From Bacillus sp. UNC438CL73TsuS30 (GTDB lineage: Bacteria; Bacillota; Bacilli; Bacillales; Cytobacillaceae), in assembly GCF_000482325.1 (NCBI RefSeq), contig NZ_AXVA01000010.1, positions 124,001 through 188,000 on the forward strand: 64,000 nucleotides of DNA, given 5' to 3'. The translations under genes were made by a program, and so were the position numbers. Position 1 is the stretch's first letter. Each line of letters begins with the position of its first letter. The notes under the pieces are model-generated. The model saw nothing but the letters and a program-made list of their open reading frames with translations. It had not been told where the DNA came from and searched no databases. Shown in pieces: positions 8,165 through 15,860 of this stretch.

Positions 8165-8192
8165 TAAAACGATGCTAAAAAGGGGATTGAAT

Positions 8193-8218
8193 GATTAACC
8201 CGCCATCGTTGGGGGTAC
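8193..8218 (+). promoter_or_regulatory. SigB promoter of the gene at 8250
   Basis: GATTAA (8193-8198), 14-base spacer, GGGTAC (8213-8218), 31 bases before the start codon. Each box has one mismatch. Confidence 0.6.
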
Positions 8219-8249
8219 AGGATAATAAAAGAGGTGGGAGGCAAAATAA

Positions 8250-8600
8250 GTGGAACAACAAAAACAGAGCTACTATATTAATATCCAATCACATGAAATA
8301 GCGAGGGAGCCTTTTGAGTCAGAATGGGATTTTAAAGTGGAGGCGACAGACAGCCAAATCCAAAGTCTTAAACAGTTGTTCGATGAAACCTACCATGCTG
8401 ATTGGGAAAGCTATATTCGGTCCCATATTCCATTTCTTGAATATCATCATGACCCGCAAAATAAAGAATATGATGTCCGAATGGTGATCATCTATGCGCT
8501 CATTTATCAGCTCGGAGATGATAGAACCCGTGATCATATCAAAGAGATGGGGATTCTAAATGGTGACTTTTTAAAGTTACGCAACCAAAATTTTAGATAA
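8250..8600 (+). CDS. Conserved-looking cytosolic protein, 116 aa, unknown
   Basis: Soluble, acidic protein without signal peptide or membrane segment. It starts at GTG 8250 after AGGTGGGAGG. Visible features are a central aromatic stretch (YHADWESYIRSHIPFLEYHH) and a C-terminal helix (RMVIIYALIYQLGDDRTRDHI). A candidate SigB promoter precedes it and an intrinsic terminator follows, so it is a monocistronic member of the stress cluster. I do not recognise the family and propose no function. Confidence 0.8.
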   Translation: MEQQKQSYYINIQSHEIAREPFESEWDFKVEATDSQIQSLKQLFDETYHADWESYIRSHIPFLEYHHDPQNKEYDVRMVIIYALIYQLGDDRTRDHIKEMGILNGDFLKLRNQNFR

Positions 8601-8609
8601 ATTAAATGA

Positions 8610-8638
8610 AGAGCCTTATAGAATTAGGCTCTTTTTTC
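8610..8638 (+). terminator. Terminator of the gene at 8250
   Basis: Stem AGAGCCTTA / TAGGCTCT with a TAGAAT loop, followed by TTTTTT. Confidence 0.85.
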
Positions 8639-8719
8639 ATTTTCTAAAATCGCTAAACGAATCAGTTTGATCTTAATTTCCTTACTAAGTAAAAGCCATT
8701 CACGTGTATAGAATTTCAT
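8624..8719 (-). CDS. Possible 31-aa basic peptide
   Basis: Minus-strand frame starting MKFYTREWLLL and ending LENEKRA. It has a strong ribosome site (GGGAGGA) 8 bases before the ATG at 8719. The peptide is basic and mostly helical. Its stop codon lies within the terminator hairpin of the convergent gene. The opening MKFYT-EW recalls the N-terminus of DUF4085-type proteins, so it may be a truncated relative, but this is a weak resemblance from memory. Confidence 0.4.
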   Translation of the reverse strand: MKFYTREWLLLSKEIKIKLIRLAILENEKRA

Positions 8720-8852
8720 TTTTAATTCCTCCCGGTTATAAAATGTTTGAATTTTCTATTATATTTATTTTTTCCCCTTTCTTGAAGGATGTAACATAGT
8801 TTTGTGTGGCAATTTCTTTAGATTTTCTACATTTTTCATCATTCACGAATTA

Positions 8853-8878
8853 GTTTGGAGTTTGGAACAAGAGGGTAT
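8853..8878 (+). promoter_or_regulatory. SigB promoter of the gene at 8901
   Basis: GTTTGG (8853-8858), 14-base spacer, GGGTAT (8873-8878). The start codon follows 22 bases later. Confidence 0.7.
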
Positions 8879-8900
8879 GTAAGCAATGAGGTGATAGGAA

Positions 8901-9128
8901 ATGAATGAGAAGAAAAAAGAGCATTTGGATCGTTTGGTGGAATCTAGGGACCATCCTGAACAATACCCAACAGAGAAAGAAAGCTTGTTCGATCGATTTG
9001 AAAGCGAACAAAACGTGGACCCGATTCCTGTAGAGGATTTGAAGGAAGAGCAACGGGAAGAAAAGGCAAAACATGCTTCAAAAGATACTTCCTCAAGTGA
9101 AAAAAAATATAAGACGGGGATGGAATGA
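8901..9128 (+). CDS. Small acidic hydrophilic stress-cluster protein, 75 aa
   Basis: Highly charged, Glu/Lys-rich protein with no hydrophobic core (MNEKKKEHLDRLVESRDHPE at the start, SSSEKKYKTGME at the end), probably largely disordered. ATG 8901 follows GAGGTGATAGG. A consensus-like SigB promoter lies directly upstream and a terminator downstream. Its composition fits small SigB-dependent hydrophilins, but the family is not recognised. Confidence 0.8.
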   Translation: MNEKKKEHLDRLVESRDHPEQYPTEKESLFDRFESEQNVDPIPVEDLKEEQREEKAKHASKDTSSSEKKYKTGME

Positions 9129-9135
9129 AGCAATG

Positions 9136-9165
9136 AAAAAAGACTGCATTTTCTGCAGTCTTTTC
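9136..9165. terminator. Bidirectional terminator
   Basis: Stem AAAAAGACTGCA / TGCAGTCTTTT between convergent genes at 8901 and 9169. Confidence 0.8.
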
Positions 9166-9168
9166 TCA

Positions 9169-9426
9169 TTATGCTCTACTTCTTACACCTCTTAAGATGA
9201 GACCAACAACGAGGACAAGGATGATGGCACCAATAAATGCCGGTATAATGTAAAATCCTCCAATAACAGGTCCCCATGTTCCTAATAAAAGGGAGCCAAG
9301 CCAGGCACCGATGAATCCAGCAATCATATTTCCGATAATTCCTCCGGGGATGTCACTTCCAAGAAGAAGCCCTGCCAGCCAGCCGATAATTCCACCAATA
9401 AATAAAGTCCAGATAAATCCCATCAT
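9169..9426 (-). CDS. YeaQ/GlsB/YmgE-family small membrane protein (second copy)
   Basis: Protein of 85 residues, a clear paralogue of the product at 7837-8094 (shared GFIW-L-IGG-IGWLAGL and AGFIGAWLGSL). It has three glycine-rich membrane segments and ends in a basic tail. Two adjacent ATGs follow AAAGGAGCG; the first is used here. A GGGTAT box inside the end of the upstream minus-strand gene may give it a separate SigB promoter. Two copies within 1.4 kb suggest local duplication. The function in envelope stress is unknown. Confidence 0.85.
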   Translation of the reverse strand: MMGFIWTLFIGGIIGWLAGLLLGSDIPGGIIGNMIAGFIGAWLGSLLLGTWGPVIGGFYIIPAFIGAIILVLVVGLILRGVRSRA

Positions 9427-9459
9427 TGTTCGCTCCTTTCGTTTGTGAAAAGGTGGTGA

Positions 9460-9843
9460 TTAAATACCCTTATCTTCAAAAAGTAACCCTTTTTTCTGTC
9501 CCTCCTGTTTAATCCTATCCTTGAAACGAGTTTGAGCATCGTTTCTTCCTGTTTTTAAAAAATACTGGCAAACTCTTAATTCATAGGTTAACTGTTTAAA
9601 TCTTTCTTGATCTCGATCGTCGAGACATTGGTCAATTTTTCGTTTTAACAGGCTGATTTTTGAAATGGCTTCCGCCTGCCGTTTTGTTTCTAAATAAAGC
9701 TGCTCTTTTCTATGCTGTGTCTCCTCCCGGCGGTAGTCACTTGGATGAGTTAATCGTAACCCACATTTTTTGCACAGTGTTTCACGAACATTTAACACAT
9801 AAAATTCAGCATTGCCACAAGCCTTACAAACTAGTTTCCTCAT
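9460..9843 (-). CDS. Zinc-ribbon protein, 127 aa, unknown
   Basis: The N-terminus carries two Cys pairs (MRKLVCKACG ... ETLCKKCGLRL) that form a probable zinc ribbon, followed by a long charged helical region. The start MRKLV at 9843 is chosen because GGAGGT lies 8 bases upstream; a longer frame begins inside that site. A SigB-like promoter precedes it. It probably forms one transcript with the YeaQ-like gene 33 bases downstream. A nucleic-acid or protein-binding role is possible, but no family was recognised. Confidence 0.8.
   Translation of the reverse strand: MRKLVCKACGNAEFYVLNVRETLCKKCGLRLTHPSDYRREETQHRKEQLYLETKRQAEAISKISLLKRKIDQCLDDRDQERFKQLTYELRVCQYFLKTGRNDAQTRFKDRIKQEGQKKGLLFEDKGI
9464..9487 (-). 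promoter_or_regulatory. Weak SigB-like promoter within the end of the 9460 gene
   Basis: Minus strand: GGTTAC (9487-9482), 12-base spacer, perfect GGGTAT (9469-9464), about 38 bases before the start at 9426. The -35 box is poor. Confidence 0.35.
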
Positions 9844-9899
9844 ATATATACCTCCAATCAATTTTTCGTTGTTGAAAGAATGAATTAGGTGTTACGTAT

Positions 9900-9926
9900 A
9901 TACCCCTAATCACCTGCTATGTAACC
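9900..9926 (-). promoter_or_regulatory. SigB-like promoter of the zinc-ribbon gene
   Basis: Minus strand: GGTTAC (9926-9921), 15-base spacer, GGGTAT (9905-9900), about 57 bases before the start. Confidence 0.5.
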
Positions 9927-9962
9927 TAACCAATAAAAATAAATAGAATTTTAGAAAAATAG

Positions 9963-9988
9963 GTTTTAATTTTTCAAGAAGCGGTTAC
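9963..9988 (+). promoter_or_regulatory. SigB-like promoter of the YflT-type gene
   Basis: GTTTTA (9963-9968), 14-base spacer, GGTTAC (9983-9988), about 52 bases before the start. It is divergent from the zinc-ribbon promoter. Confidence 0.45.
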
Positions 9989-10040
9989 ATAAAAGACAAG
10001 TCCACAAACGGACAATCAAATTTTCTGGAGGGATTTTGAA

Positions 10041-10367
10041 ATGGAAAACGTTAAAATCGTTGAAAATGGCGTGCAAGCAAAAAGGGAAATAGAACAATTA
10101 ATGGGTCAAGGGTTCAGTAAAAATGAAATTTATTTACTGGCGCATGATAAAAATCGCTCTGAGGATTTAACCGATGCCTTAGACATTTCCGATATCGGTG
10201 TTGCTGAACAGGGTGTATTCGATTCCCTTGCAAATGTATTTCGCTCGCGGGGAGACGAACTTCGAACGATGCTCGAGTCATTAGGATTATCAGATGAAGA
10301 AGCAGAGCGCTATGAAGCAGAAATGGATCACGGCAAAGTCATAGTCGTCGCTTCAAAGTCAGCTTAA
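10041..10367 (+). CDS. General stress protein 17M-like (YflT family)
   Basis: Small soluble protein of 108 residues with the YflT/heat-induced fold pattern: an opening strand KIVENGVQAKREIEQL, the QGFSKNEIYLLAHD segment, and a C-terminal GKVIVVASK strand. YflT is a SigB-dependent general stress protein of unknown molecular function in B. subtilis. The ribosome site CTGGAGGGA precedes ATG 10041. It stands next to other SigB-type genes, and a YflT relative also accompanies sigB in the B. cereus group. A structured repeat follows it directly. Confidence 0.8.
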   Translation: MENVKIVENGVQAKREIEQLMGQGFSKNEIYLLAHDKNRSEDLTDALDISDIGVAEQGVFDSLANVFRSRGDELRTMLESLGLSDEEAERYEAEMDHGKVIVVASKSA

Positions 10368-10423
10368 TAGAAAGCTGGTTTTGAAGGCCCCATTTTTAAA
10401 AAATGGTTTTGTTAAAGATCAAT

Positions 10424-10554
10424 GTTGATTGGAGCGGAAGGTGCGAGACTCCTGCGGGAGCAGCGGGACAGGTGAGACCCCACAGGCGCTTTCAGCGCCG
10501 AGGAGGCTCACCGCCCGCCCCGCGGAAAGCGAGCATCCTGGAGCGGAAATCAAC
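10424..10554. repeat. 130-bp structured dispersed repeat, copy 1
   Basis: Nearly identical to 20498-20627. The ends are related as an imperfect inverted repeat (GTTGATTGGAGC at the left, GGAGCGGAAATCAAC at the right). Internal hairpins include CTCCTGCGGGAG, GGCGCTTTCAGCGCC, and the pair GGTGAG/CTCACC. It is G+C-rich compared with its surroundings and has no coding content, which suggests a non-autonomous element or a structured RNA. Confidence 0.85.
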
Positions 10555-10597
10555 AGCTAAGTTAAACACAGCCAAAAATAAAGAGAGGAGAATCACA

Positions 10598-10777
10598 ATG
10601 AAATTTTCAAATCTAAGCTTGGAAAAATTACGAGGTGTTCACAAGCCAGCCCGTCATAAAAGCAGTGGAAAAGAGAGCCTGGAACAGTTTTTTAAAGATC
10701 CGATCATTCACCGTGAGATCCAAGGGGACCGAGTCTATGTCCCATTAAACCTAAATAAGCTTTGGAATGGGCTTTAA
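10598..10777 (+). CDS. Small basic protein, 59 aa, unknown
   Basis: ATG 10598 follows AGAGAGGAGAATCACA and opens a 59-codon frame starting MKFSNLSLEKLRGVHKPARH and ending LNKLWNGL. It is basic and soluble, and has no membrane segment. The in-frame extension to 10403 crosses the dispersed repeat and is rejected. A strong terminator follows. Position after the YflT gene suggests it belongs to the stress cluster, but no promoter was recognised and no family is known to me. Confidence 0.65.
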   Translation: MKFSNLSLEKLRGVHKPARHKSSGKESLEQFFKDPIIHREIQGDRVYVPLNLNKLWNGL

Positions 10778-10788
10778 CTATTTTTATT

Positions 10789-10840
10789 AACTGCCTAAAC
10801 ACCGTTTAATCACTGTAAACTGTGTTTAGGCAGTTAATTC
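10789..10840 (+). terminator. Terminator of the gene at 10598
   Basis: 14-bp perfect stem AACTGCCTAAACAC (10789-10802) / GTGTTTAGGCAGTT (10822-10835) with a second small stem in the loop, followed by AATTCATTTTTT. Confidence 0.85.
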
Positions 10841-10924
10841 ATTTTTTAATTTGGTACAAAATGAAACTTTTCCGATTTTCATTCGTCAATATGGTAGACT
10901 ATCATGAGGGAGGGTGATGACAGA

Positions 10925-11155
10925 GTGGATTTCGGACAAATTGCGTTATTAAGTATTGCTTCACATTTGGTATTTATTGCCTTGTCCTGGTGGGCACTGC
11001 AGGCAATCCGCTTGGAAAAAGTGCTGAAGGCGAATCATGTCTTTCAGGCACGACTATTATACATATTATTGGCAATTTTCCTCGGGTCGACAGTTAGTAA
11101 TTTTTTCCTAGACTATCTACAATGGTCACAGCAGCTCCCGATGATGTTTCAGTAA
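10925..11155 (+). CDS. ywzB: YwzB-family membrane protein (DUF1146)
   Basis: Protein of 76 residues with two membrane helices (about 5-24 and 43-62) separated by a basic cytoplasmic loop (RLEKVLKANHVFQARLL). GTG 10925 is taken as start because the GAGGGAGGGTGAT ribosome site overlaps the earlier in-frame ATG at 10904. In B. subtilis ywzB stands between atpC and ywmB-murA, and the same right-hand neighbours follow here. Function unknown. Confidence 0.85.
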   Translation: MDFGQIALLSIASHLVFIALSWWALQAIRLEKVLKANHVFQARLLYILLAIFLGSTVSNFFLDYLQWSQQLPMMFQ

Positions 11156-11205
11156 TGTCGAGCTTTATGAATGGTCCAGCTATAGGGATTGAAATCTCGA
11201 GCGAG

Positions 11206-11258
11206 CAAATTGGTAAATATTTAGGTCTTCATACATGTTCCAATTTGTCGGGTTTTTG
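11206..11258 (+). terminator. Probable terminator after ywzB
   Basis: CAAATTGG (11206-11213) pairs with CCAATTTG (11240-11247), followed by TCGGGTTTTT. The large loop makes it moderate. Confidence 0.45.
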
Positions 11259-11419
11259 AGTACAATCTTCTTTGTGTGATTACATACGTTAATGTTGTAA
11301 AGCACGACTTTGTGAAAAACCGAACTTGATAGAATTTACGTATTTGTCTAAAAGTGACGAGAATTCCCAAGTATGCTCTTCCCATCATTGGAAACAATGG
11401 TAGTAAGGGGGAGAGTCGG

Positions 11420-12169
11420 TTGAAGAAATATATTTTTGGCATCCTTGCCATTTTAAGTTTGATTACAGTGGTTTTGGGGAATCGAAATACAGTAGCGGCA
11501 AAAAATGAAAGCCTGGATTTGATGAAGATTGGTTCTATTTTTCAAACAAAAAATATTATGCCGAGTGAATGGACTTTATATGCACGGGAACATTTGGTTG
11601 ACCTAAAAAGTGAAAAAGACGTACAGGTTTATGCAGAGGAGCTTAAGCGGAAGTTTCCAGATTGGGATTGGTCCACAGCAAACACCAGCCAAAAATGGGA
11701 AGTGACAGCAGTATCTCCAGCTTCAAACCACCACATAGAAACACTTCAAATTATGTCGTCCCGCACAAACCAACCGATCGATGCGTATATAGTATATAAG
11801 GTCAGCGGCAAGCAGTGGAATAAGGATACAGAGTCCTTTTTCACAACCAATCAATTCAAAAATAGGCTAAGCGATGTGTTTCGAGGAAAACCGACAGTTT
11901 TTTCTTGTATGAAGGGTATTGTCGGTGATAAGATGGATAAGGCTTTACCTGCAACAGTGAATGAATTGCTGTCTGCCTTGAATGCGAAAAAAATCGAAGC
12001 GTTAAAAGAGGAGACGTTCATGTCTGTAACGGCATTTTCACCTGACTTTTCAGAGTCGATTGGGGATGCAAAAACAGATCTGAATCTACAAATTGGGGTA
12101 CGCTCCGAAGGATTGGGCGCAGATACTACCGTAGTAGTTGGCACACCAATCATAACGATTGAATATTAA
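11420..12169 (+). CDS. ywmB: YwmB family secreted protein
   Basis: Protein of 249 residues with a signal peptide ([19 protein letters not shown]) and no other membrane segment. The rest matches the YwmB family, whose fold resembles TATA-box-binding proteins. TTG 11420 follows AAGGGGGAGAG and gives a normal signal peptide; the upstream in-frame GTG does not. It lies 32 bases before murA, the conserved order in Bacilli. Its role in the envelope is not established. Confidence 0.85.
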   Translation: MKKYIFGILAILSLITVVLGNRNTVAAKNESLDLMKIGSIFQTKNIMPSEWTLYAREHLVDLKSEKDVQVYAEELKRKFPDWDWSTANTSQKWEVTAVSPASNHHIETLQIMSSRTNQPIDAYIVYKVSGKQWNKDTESFFTTNQFKNRLSDVFRGKPTVFSCMKGIVGDKMDKALPATVNELLSALNAKKIEALKEETFMSVTAFSPDFSESIGDAKTDLNLQIGVRSEGLGADTTVVVGTPIITIEY

Positions 12170-12201
12170 TATAGAGAAAATGGACGCGGAGGGGAATACT
12201 C

Positions 12202-13506
12202 TTGGAAAAGATTATCGTCCGCGGCGGACAAAGGCTTCATGGAACGGTGAAAGTAGAAGGTGCAAAGAATGCCGTTTTGCCTGTTATCGCTGCAACATTA
12301 TTAGCAAGTGATGGAAAAAGTGTAATTCGTGATGTACCTACACTCTCCGATGTATACACAATTAATGAAGTATTACGTAATCTAAACGCTGAAGTAGTGT
12401 TTGAAAATAATACAGTTGTCGTTGATGCATCCAGAGTGTTAAAAGAGGAAGCGCCTTTCGAATATGTTCGGAAGATGCGTGCGTCTGTCCTTGTAATGGG
12501 ATCATTATTAGCCCGAAATGGCCGGGCTCGGGTAGCTTTGCCTGGCGGCTGTGCCATCGGATCCCGCCCAATCGATCAGCATCTTAAAGGCTTTGAAGCC
12601 ATGGGTGCAAAGGTTAAGGTTGGAAATGGCTTTATCGAGGCGGAGGTTGATGGCCGCTTAAGAGGTGCAAAGATTTACTTGGACTTCCCAAGTGTTGGTG
12701 CAACAGAAAACATTATGATGGCGGCATCGCTAGCGGTTGGAACGACCGTCATCGAAAACGTCGCAAAAGAACCAGAAATCGTCGATTTGGCAAACTTCTT
12801 GAACAAAATGGGCGCAAAGGTAAGAGGCGCTGGAACAGGCACACTTCGTATTGAGGGTGTCGATCGTTTATTTGGGGCAGATCATAACATCATCCCTGAC
12901 CGAATCGAAGCAGGTACGTTCATGGTGGCTGCGGCGATTACCGGCGGAAATGTGCTTGTTCGAGGAGCAGTTCCAGAGCACTTGTCTTCTTTGATTGCCA
13001 AAATGGAAGAGATGGGTGTTAAGATTATTGAAGAATTTGACGGAGTTCGTGTCATTGGACCAGAGCGCTTGAAGTCAGTCGACATTAAAACGATGCCGCA
13101 TCCAGGTTTTCCAACGGATATGCAGTCGCAAATGATGGCGTTATTGCTTCGCGCAGAAGGTACGTCGATGATTACGGAAACGGTTTTTGAAAATCGCTTC
13201 ATGCATGTGGAGGAATTCCGCAGAATGAACGCTGATATTAAGATTGAAGGACGTTCGGTTATTTTAAATGGCCTGTCTAATTTACAGGGCGCCGAGGTGT
13301 CTGCAACCGATCTTCGTGCAGCTGCAGCCTTGATTTTGACTGGCTTAGTTGCAGATGGTGTGACACGTGTGACCGAATTGAAGCATTTAGACCGTGGATA
13401 TGTAGATTTCCATGAGAAGCTAGCTGGATTAGGTGCAGATATCGAGCGTGTGAAAGAAGAAGATGAGATTTATATCGAGAAATTAATTTCGGATATGAAT
13501 GCTTAA
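12202..13506 (+). CDS. murA: UDP-N-acetylglucosamine 1-carboxyvinyltransferase MurA
   Basis: First committed enzyme of peptidoglycan synthesis; it transfers enolpyruvate from PEP to UDP-GlcNAc. 434 residues, full length. Visible are the N-terminal KNAVLP signature with Lys22, the loop GGCAIGSRP with the catalytic and fosfomycin-reactive Cys near 117, and [15 protein letters not shown] near the C-terminus. TTG 12202 follows GGAGGGG. Neighbours ywmB and spoIID identify it as the murAA copy. Confidence 0.96.
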   Translation: MEKIIVRGGQRLHGTVKVEGAKNAVLPVIAATLLASDGKSVIRDVPTLSDVYTINEVLRNLNAEVVFENNTVVVDASRVLKEEAPFEYVRKMRASVLVMGSLLARNGRARVALPGGCAIGSRPIDQHLKGFEAMGAKVKVGNGFIEAEVDGRLRGAKIYLDFPSVGATENIMMAASLAVGTTVIENVAKEPEIVDLANFLNKMGAKVRGAGTGTLRIEGVDRLFGADHNIIPDRIEAGTFMVAAAITGGNVLVRGAVPEHLSSLIAKMEEMGVKIIEEFDGVRVIGPERLKSVDIKTMPHPGFPTDMQSQMMALLLRAEGTSMITETVFENRFMHVEEFRRMNADIKIEGRSVILNGLSNLQGAEVSATDLRAAAALILTGLVADGVTRVTELKHLDRGYVDFHEKLAGLGADIERVKEEDEIYIEKLISDMNA

Positions 13507-13672
13507 TTTTTAGTGGGAGTCTATTGCGATTGTGATTACGATTGTAGTAGTAGGATTGTAGGTTTGTGAATTATTCACAATGGCGTCAGGCACTATTGGT
13601 TATGTGGCTCTTGAGTGTGATTATGGGTCGGCAGTGTGTGAAGAGTGTCTGGAAATGAATAAATAACGGGTA

Positions 13673-13728
13673 AACCGGAGAAAGTGGCTGTCTGATGTCT
13701 GACAGGTGCATTCTTCGGTTTTTGCTTT
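13673..13728 (+). terminator. Terminator after murA
   Basis: AAACCGGAGAA pairs with TTCTTCGGTTT (one G-U pair), with an inner CTGTC/GACAG stem, followed by TTGCTTTTT. The 13507-13672 spacer shows nothing else recognisable. Confidence 0.65.
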
Positions 13729-13768
13729 TTCAGGGCTTTTACTTAGGTCCAAATTTAATCATTTAAAA

Positions 13769-13798
13769 GTCATAAATGCTTGTCCACCTCCATAAGAT
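13769..13798 (+). promoter_or_regulatory. SigE-type promoter of spoIID
   Basis: GTCATAAA (13769-13776), 14-base spacer, CATAAGAT (13791-13798), close to the mother-cell SigE consensus. spoIID is a SigE gene in B. subtilis. The leader to the start codon is about 135 bases and contains a dispersed repeat. Confidence 0.6.
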
Positions 13799-13858
13799 GA
13801 AATGAGTAAGATAGGTACAGGGGACTGTTTAGCGTTGCCTTGTGGAAGGGAAATCTAT

Positions 13859-13914
13859 GTCCATTCCACGCGGACAAAAATGCTAAAAAGTCCACGGACG
13901 GTGCCTGTCACTAT
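13859..13914 (+). repeat. GTCCA...GGTGCCTGTCAC dispersed element, copy 1
   Basis: A GTCC/GGAC mini-hairpin, then AAAAAGTCCACGG and the core GGTGCCTGTCAC (13900-13911). Related copies lie at 39796, 45053, 48499 and 53576. Confidence 0.8.
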
Positions 13915-13938
13915 AAATTTCACACTGGAGGCACTTTC

Positions 13939-14967
13939 ATGAAAAATTTCAAACCACTCATCGTACTAGCGTCTATTCTATTTGCCGTGACTTTGCTTAT
14001 TCCCGCGGTTCTGGTGTTGCCGTTTGCCCAAGGCGAGGCGAATGGAAAACTGGGCGAGGATCTAACAAAGGCCAAGGCAAAGGAATCTTCGACCGTGTCT
14101 GCAGATTCTGCGGTGGAAGTGTCGGTCTACCGTGCAGCGAAGGAAAAAATTGAAACGGTACCGCTTGAGAATTATCTGGTTGGAGTTGTGGCAGCTGAAA
14201 TGCCTGCAGATTTCAAGGAAGAAGCCCTTAAGGCTCAGGCTTTAACCGCAAGGACATATATTGTGGAGAGATTGAGGAGTAAAAAGCCTCTTGGTGTTCC
14301 AAAGGGTGCAGAGGTAACGGATACTCAGATGCATCAGGTGTACAAAAGCGATGATGAGCTGAAGCGAGAGTGGGGAATGGATTATTCTTGGAAGAAGAAA
14401 AAGGTTCTTGAGGCAGTCAGGGCGACCAGCGGCCAGATTATTACATATAAAGGCGAGCCCATCGATGCTTCCTTTTTCTCGACTAGTAATGGCTACACGG
14501 AAAATTCCGAGGATTATTGGCCAGACGCCTACCCATATCTACGCAGTGTTGCAAGCCCGTGGGATAAAAATTCACCCAAATTCTATAACCAACAGGTGGT
14601 CTCTGTAGCACAATTTCAGGCGAAGCTAGGTGTGCAGCTTGGGTCTGGGTCAACGATTGGAAAAATTATTGACCGGACGGCGGGGCATCGTGTTGGGAAA
14701 GTTGATTTTAATGGGAAAATTCTAACCGGTAAAGATATCCGCGATAAGTTGGATTTAAAGTCGTCTGATTTCACATGGAGCCGGAAGGGCGACAATATCA
14801 TTATTGCGACCAAAGGTTTTGGCCACGGTGTCGGGATGAGCCAGTACGGAGCGAACGGAATGGCGGCAGAGGGCAAAGATTATAAGCAGATTGTGAAGCA
14901 CTATTATCAAGGTGTACAGATTACTTCGGCCCAGAATATGTTGGCGACGATTACAGCGGCGAAGTGA
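13939..14967 (+). CDS. spoIID: Stage II sporulation protein D (septal peptidoglycan hydrolase)
   Basis: Lytic transglycosylase acting with SpoIIM and SpoIIP in engulfment of the forespore. 342 residues, with an N-terminal membrane anchor ([20 protein letters not shown]) and the SpoIID/LytB domain. That domain includes [17 protein letters not shown] with its catalytic-type Glu, the [14 protein letters not shown] segment and a C-terminal [16 protein letters not shown] 13939 follows CTGGAGG; the longer frame from 13840 spans the repeat element. It is monocistronic, with a SigE-like promoter upstream and a terminator directly after the stop. Confidence 0.95.
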   Translation: MKNFKPLIVLASILFAVTLLIPAVLVLPFAQGEANGKLGEDLTKAKAKESSTVSADSAVEVSVYRAAKEKIETVPLENYLVGVVAAEMPADFKEEALKAQALTARTYIVERLRSKKPLGVPKGAEVTDTQMHQVYKSDDELKREWGMDYSWKKKKVLEAVRATSGQIITYKGEPIDASFFSTSNGYTENSEDYWPDAYPYLRSVASPWDKNSPKFYNQQVVSVAQFQAKLGVQLGSGSTIGKIIDRTAGHRVGKVDFNGKILTGKDIRDKLDLKSSDFTWSRKGDNIIIATKGFGHGVGMSQYGANGMAAEGKDYKQIVKHYYQGVQITSAQNMLATITAAK

Positions 14968-14997
14968 GCCAGGCATTTATTTGTCTGGCTTTTTTGT
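14967..14997 (+). terminator. Terminator of spoIID
   Basis: AGCCAGGCA pairs with TGTCTGGCT (one mismatch), followed by TTTTTTG. Confidence 0.75.
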
Positions 14998-14999
14998 TG

Positions 15000-15720
15000 T
15001 GGGGTGTGGAGGTGGTTGGTAAAAGGGGAGAACCGGAATGTAACATGCCAAAGTAGTGGGTAAAGAGCCAAAACTGGTGGGTAAACGAAAATAGGTTGAG
15101 AAAGAGGACTGGTCTGGGGATGTTGTTTTGCTGAAAATGGTAATTTTGCTTTTAAATAGGTGATTCCCAAAGGAGGATACCTATTTTTTAGTAGCTTAAA
15201 TAAGAAGTGGAGGGTAAATAGGTAAAGGTGGTGGGTAAAAAAGGGAGAACTGGAATGTAAACTCCCAAAGGTAGTGGGTAAAGAGCCAAAACTGGTGGGT
15301 AAACGAAAATAGGTTGGGAAAGAGGACTGGTCTGGGGATGTTGTTTTACTGAAAATGGTAATTTTGCCTTTAGATAGGTGGTTCCCAAAGGAGGATACCT
15401 ATTTTTTAGTAGCTTAAATAAGAAGTGGAGGGTAAATAGGTAAAGGTGGAGGGTAAAAAGGGAGAACTGGAATGTAAACTCCCAAAGGTAGTGGGTAAAG
15501 AACCAAAACCGGCGGGTAAACGAGAAGGGGTTGAAAAAGGGAACTGATCTGGAGGAGAAAACTTACTGAAAATGGTAATTCTGCTTTTAAAAAGGTAATT
15601 TCAAAAGGAGGATACCGATCTTTTTGTTGCTTAAATAAGAAGTGGAGGGTAAATAGGTAAAGATGGTGGGTAAATAAGGAGAACGGGAATGTAAACTCCC
15701 AAAGTGGTGGGTAAACGAAA
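15000..15720. repeat. Tandem ~217-bp repeat with iterated GTGGGTAAA core
   Basis: Unit landmarks (GCTTAAATAAGAAGTGGAGG) recur at about 15194, 15412 and 15629, giving a period of 217-218 bases. Sequence left of 15194 is an incomplete unit and the last unit stops near 15720. Each unit holds several copies of GG(T/A)GGGTAAA and ends in AAAGGAGGATACC. There is no convincing gene. Minus-strand frames here encode only repetitive proline-rich peptides and have no ribosome site. Confidence 0.85.
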
Positions 15721-15860
15721 CGAAGTCCAAATAGTTTTTTTACACCTACGTCCACTTTTAAAAAAAACGACACAAATTCGTCAAAAAAACAATTAGAAAA
15801 TTGAAGGAGTAACGGCAAAGAAGAAAGAAATAAAAAGAAAAAAAGAAAGGACTGGTTCAA

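Noticed and set aside
14907..15860. Minus-strand open frames with repeated VYPPVLALYPLP-type peptides
   Set aside because: They only mirror the 217-bp tandem repeat, have no ribosome sites, and the peptide is low-complexity.
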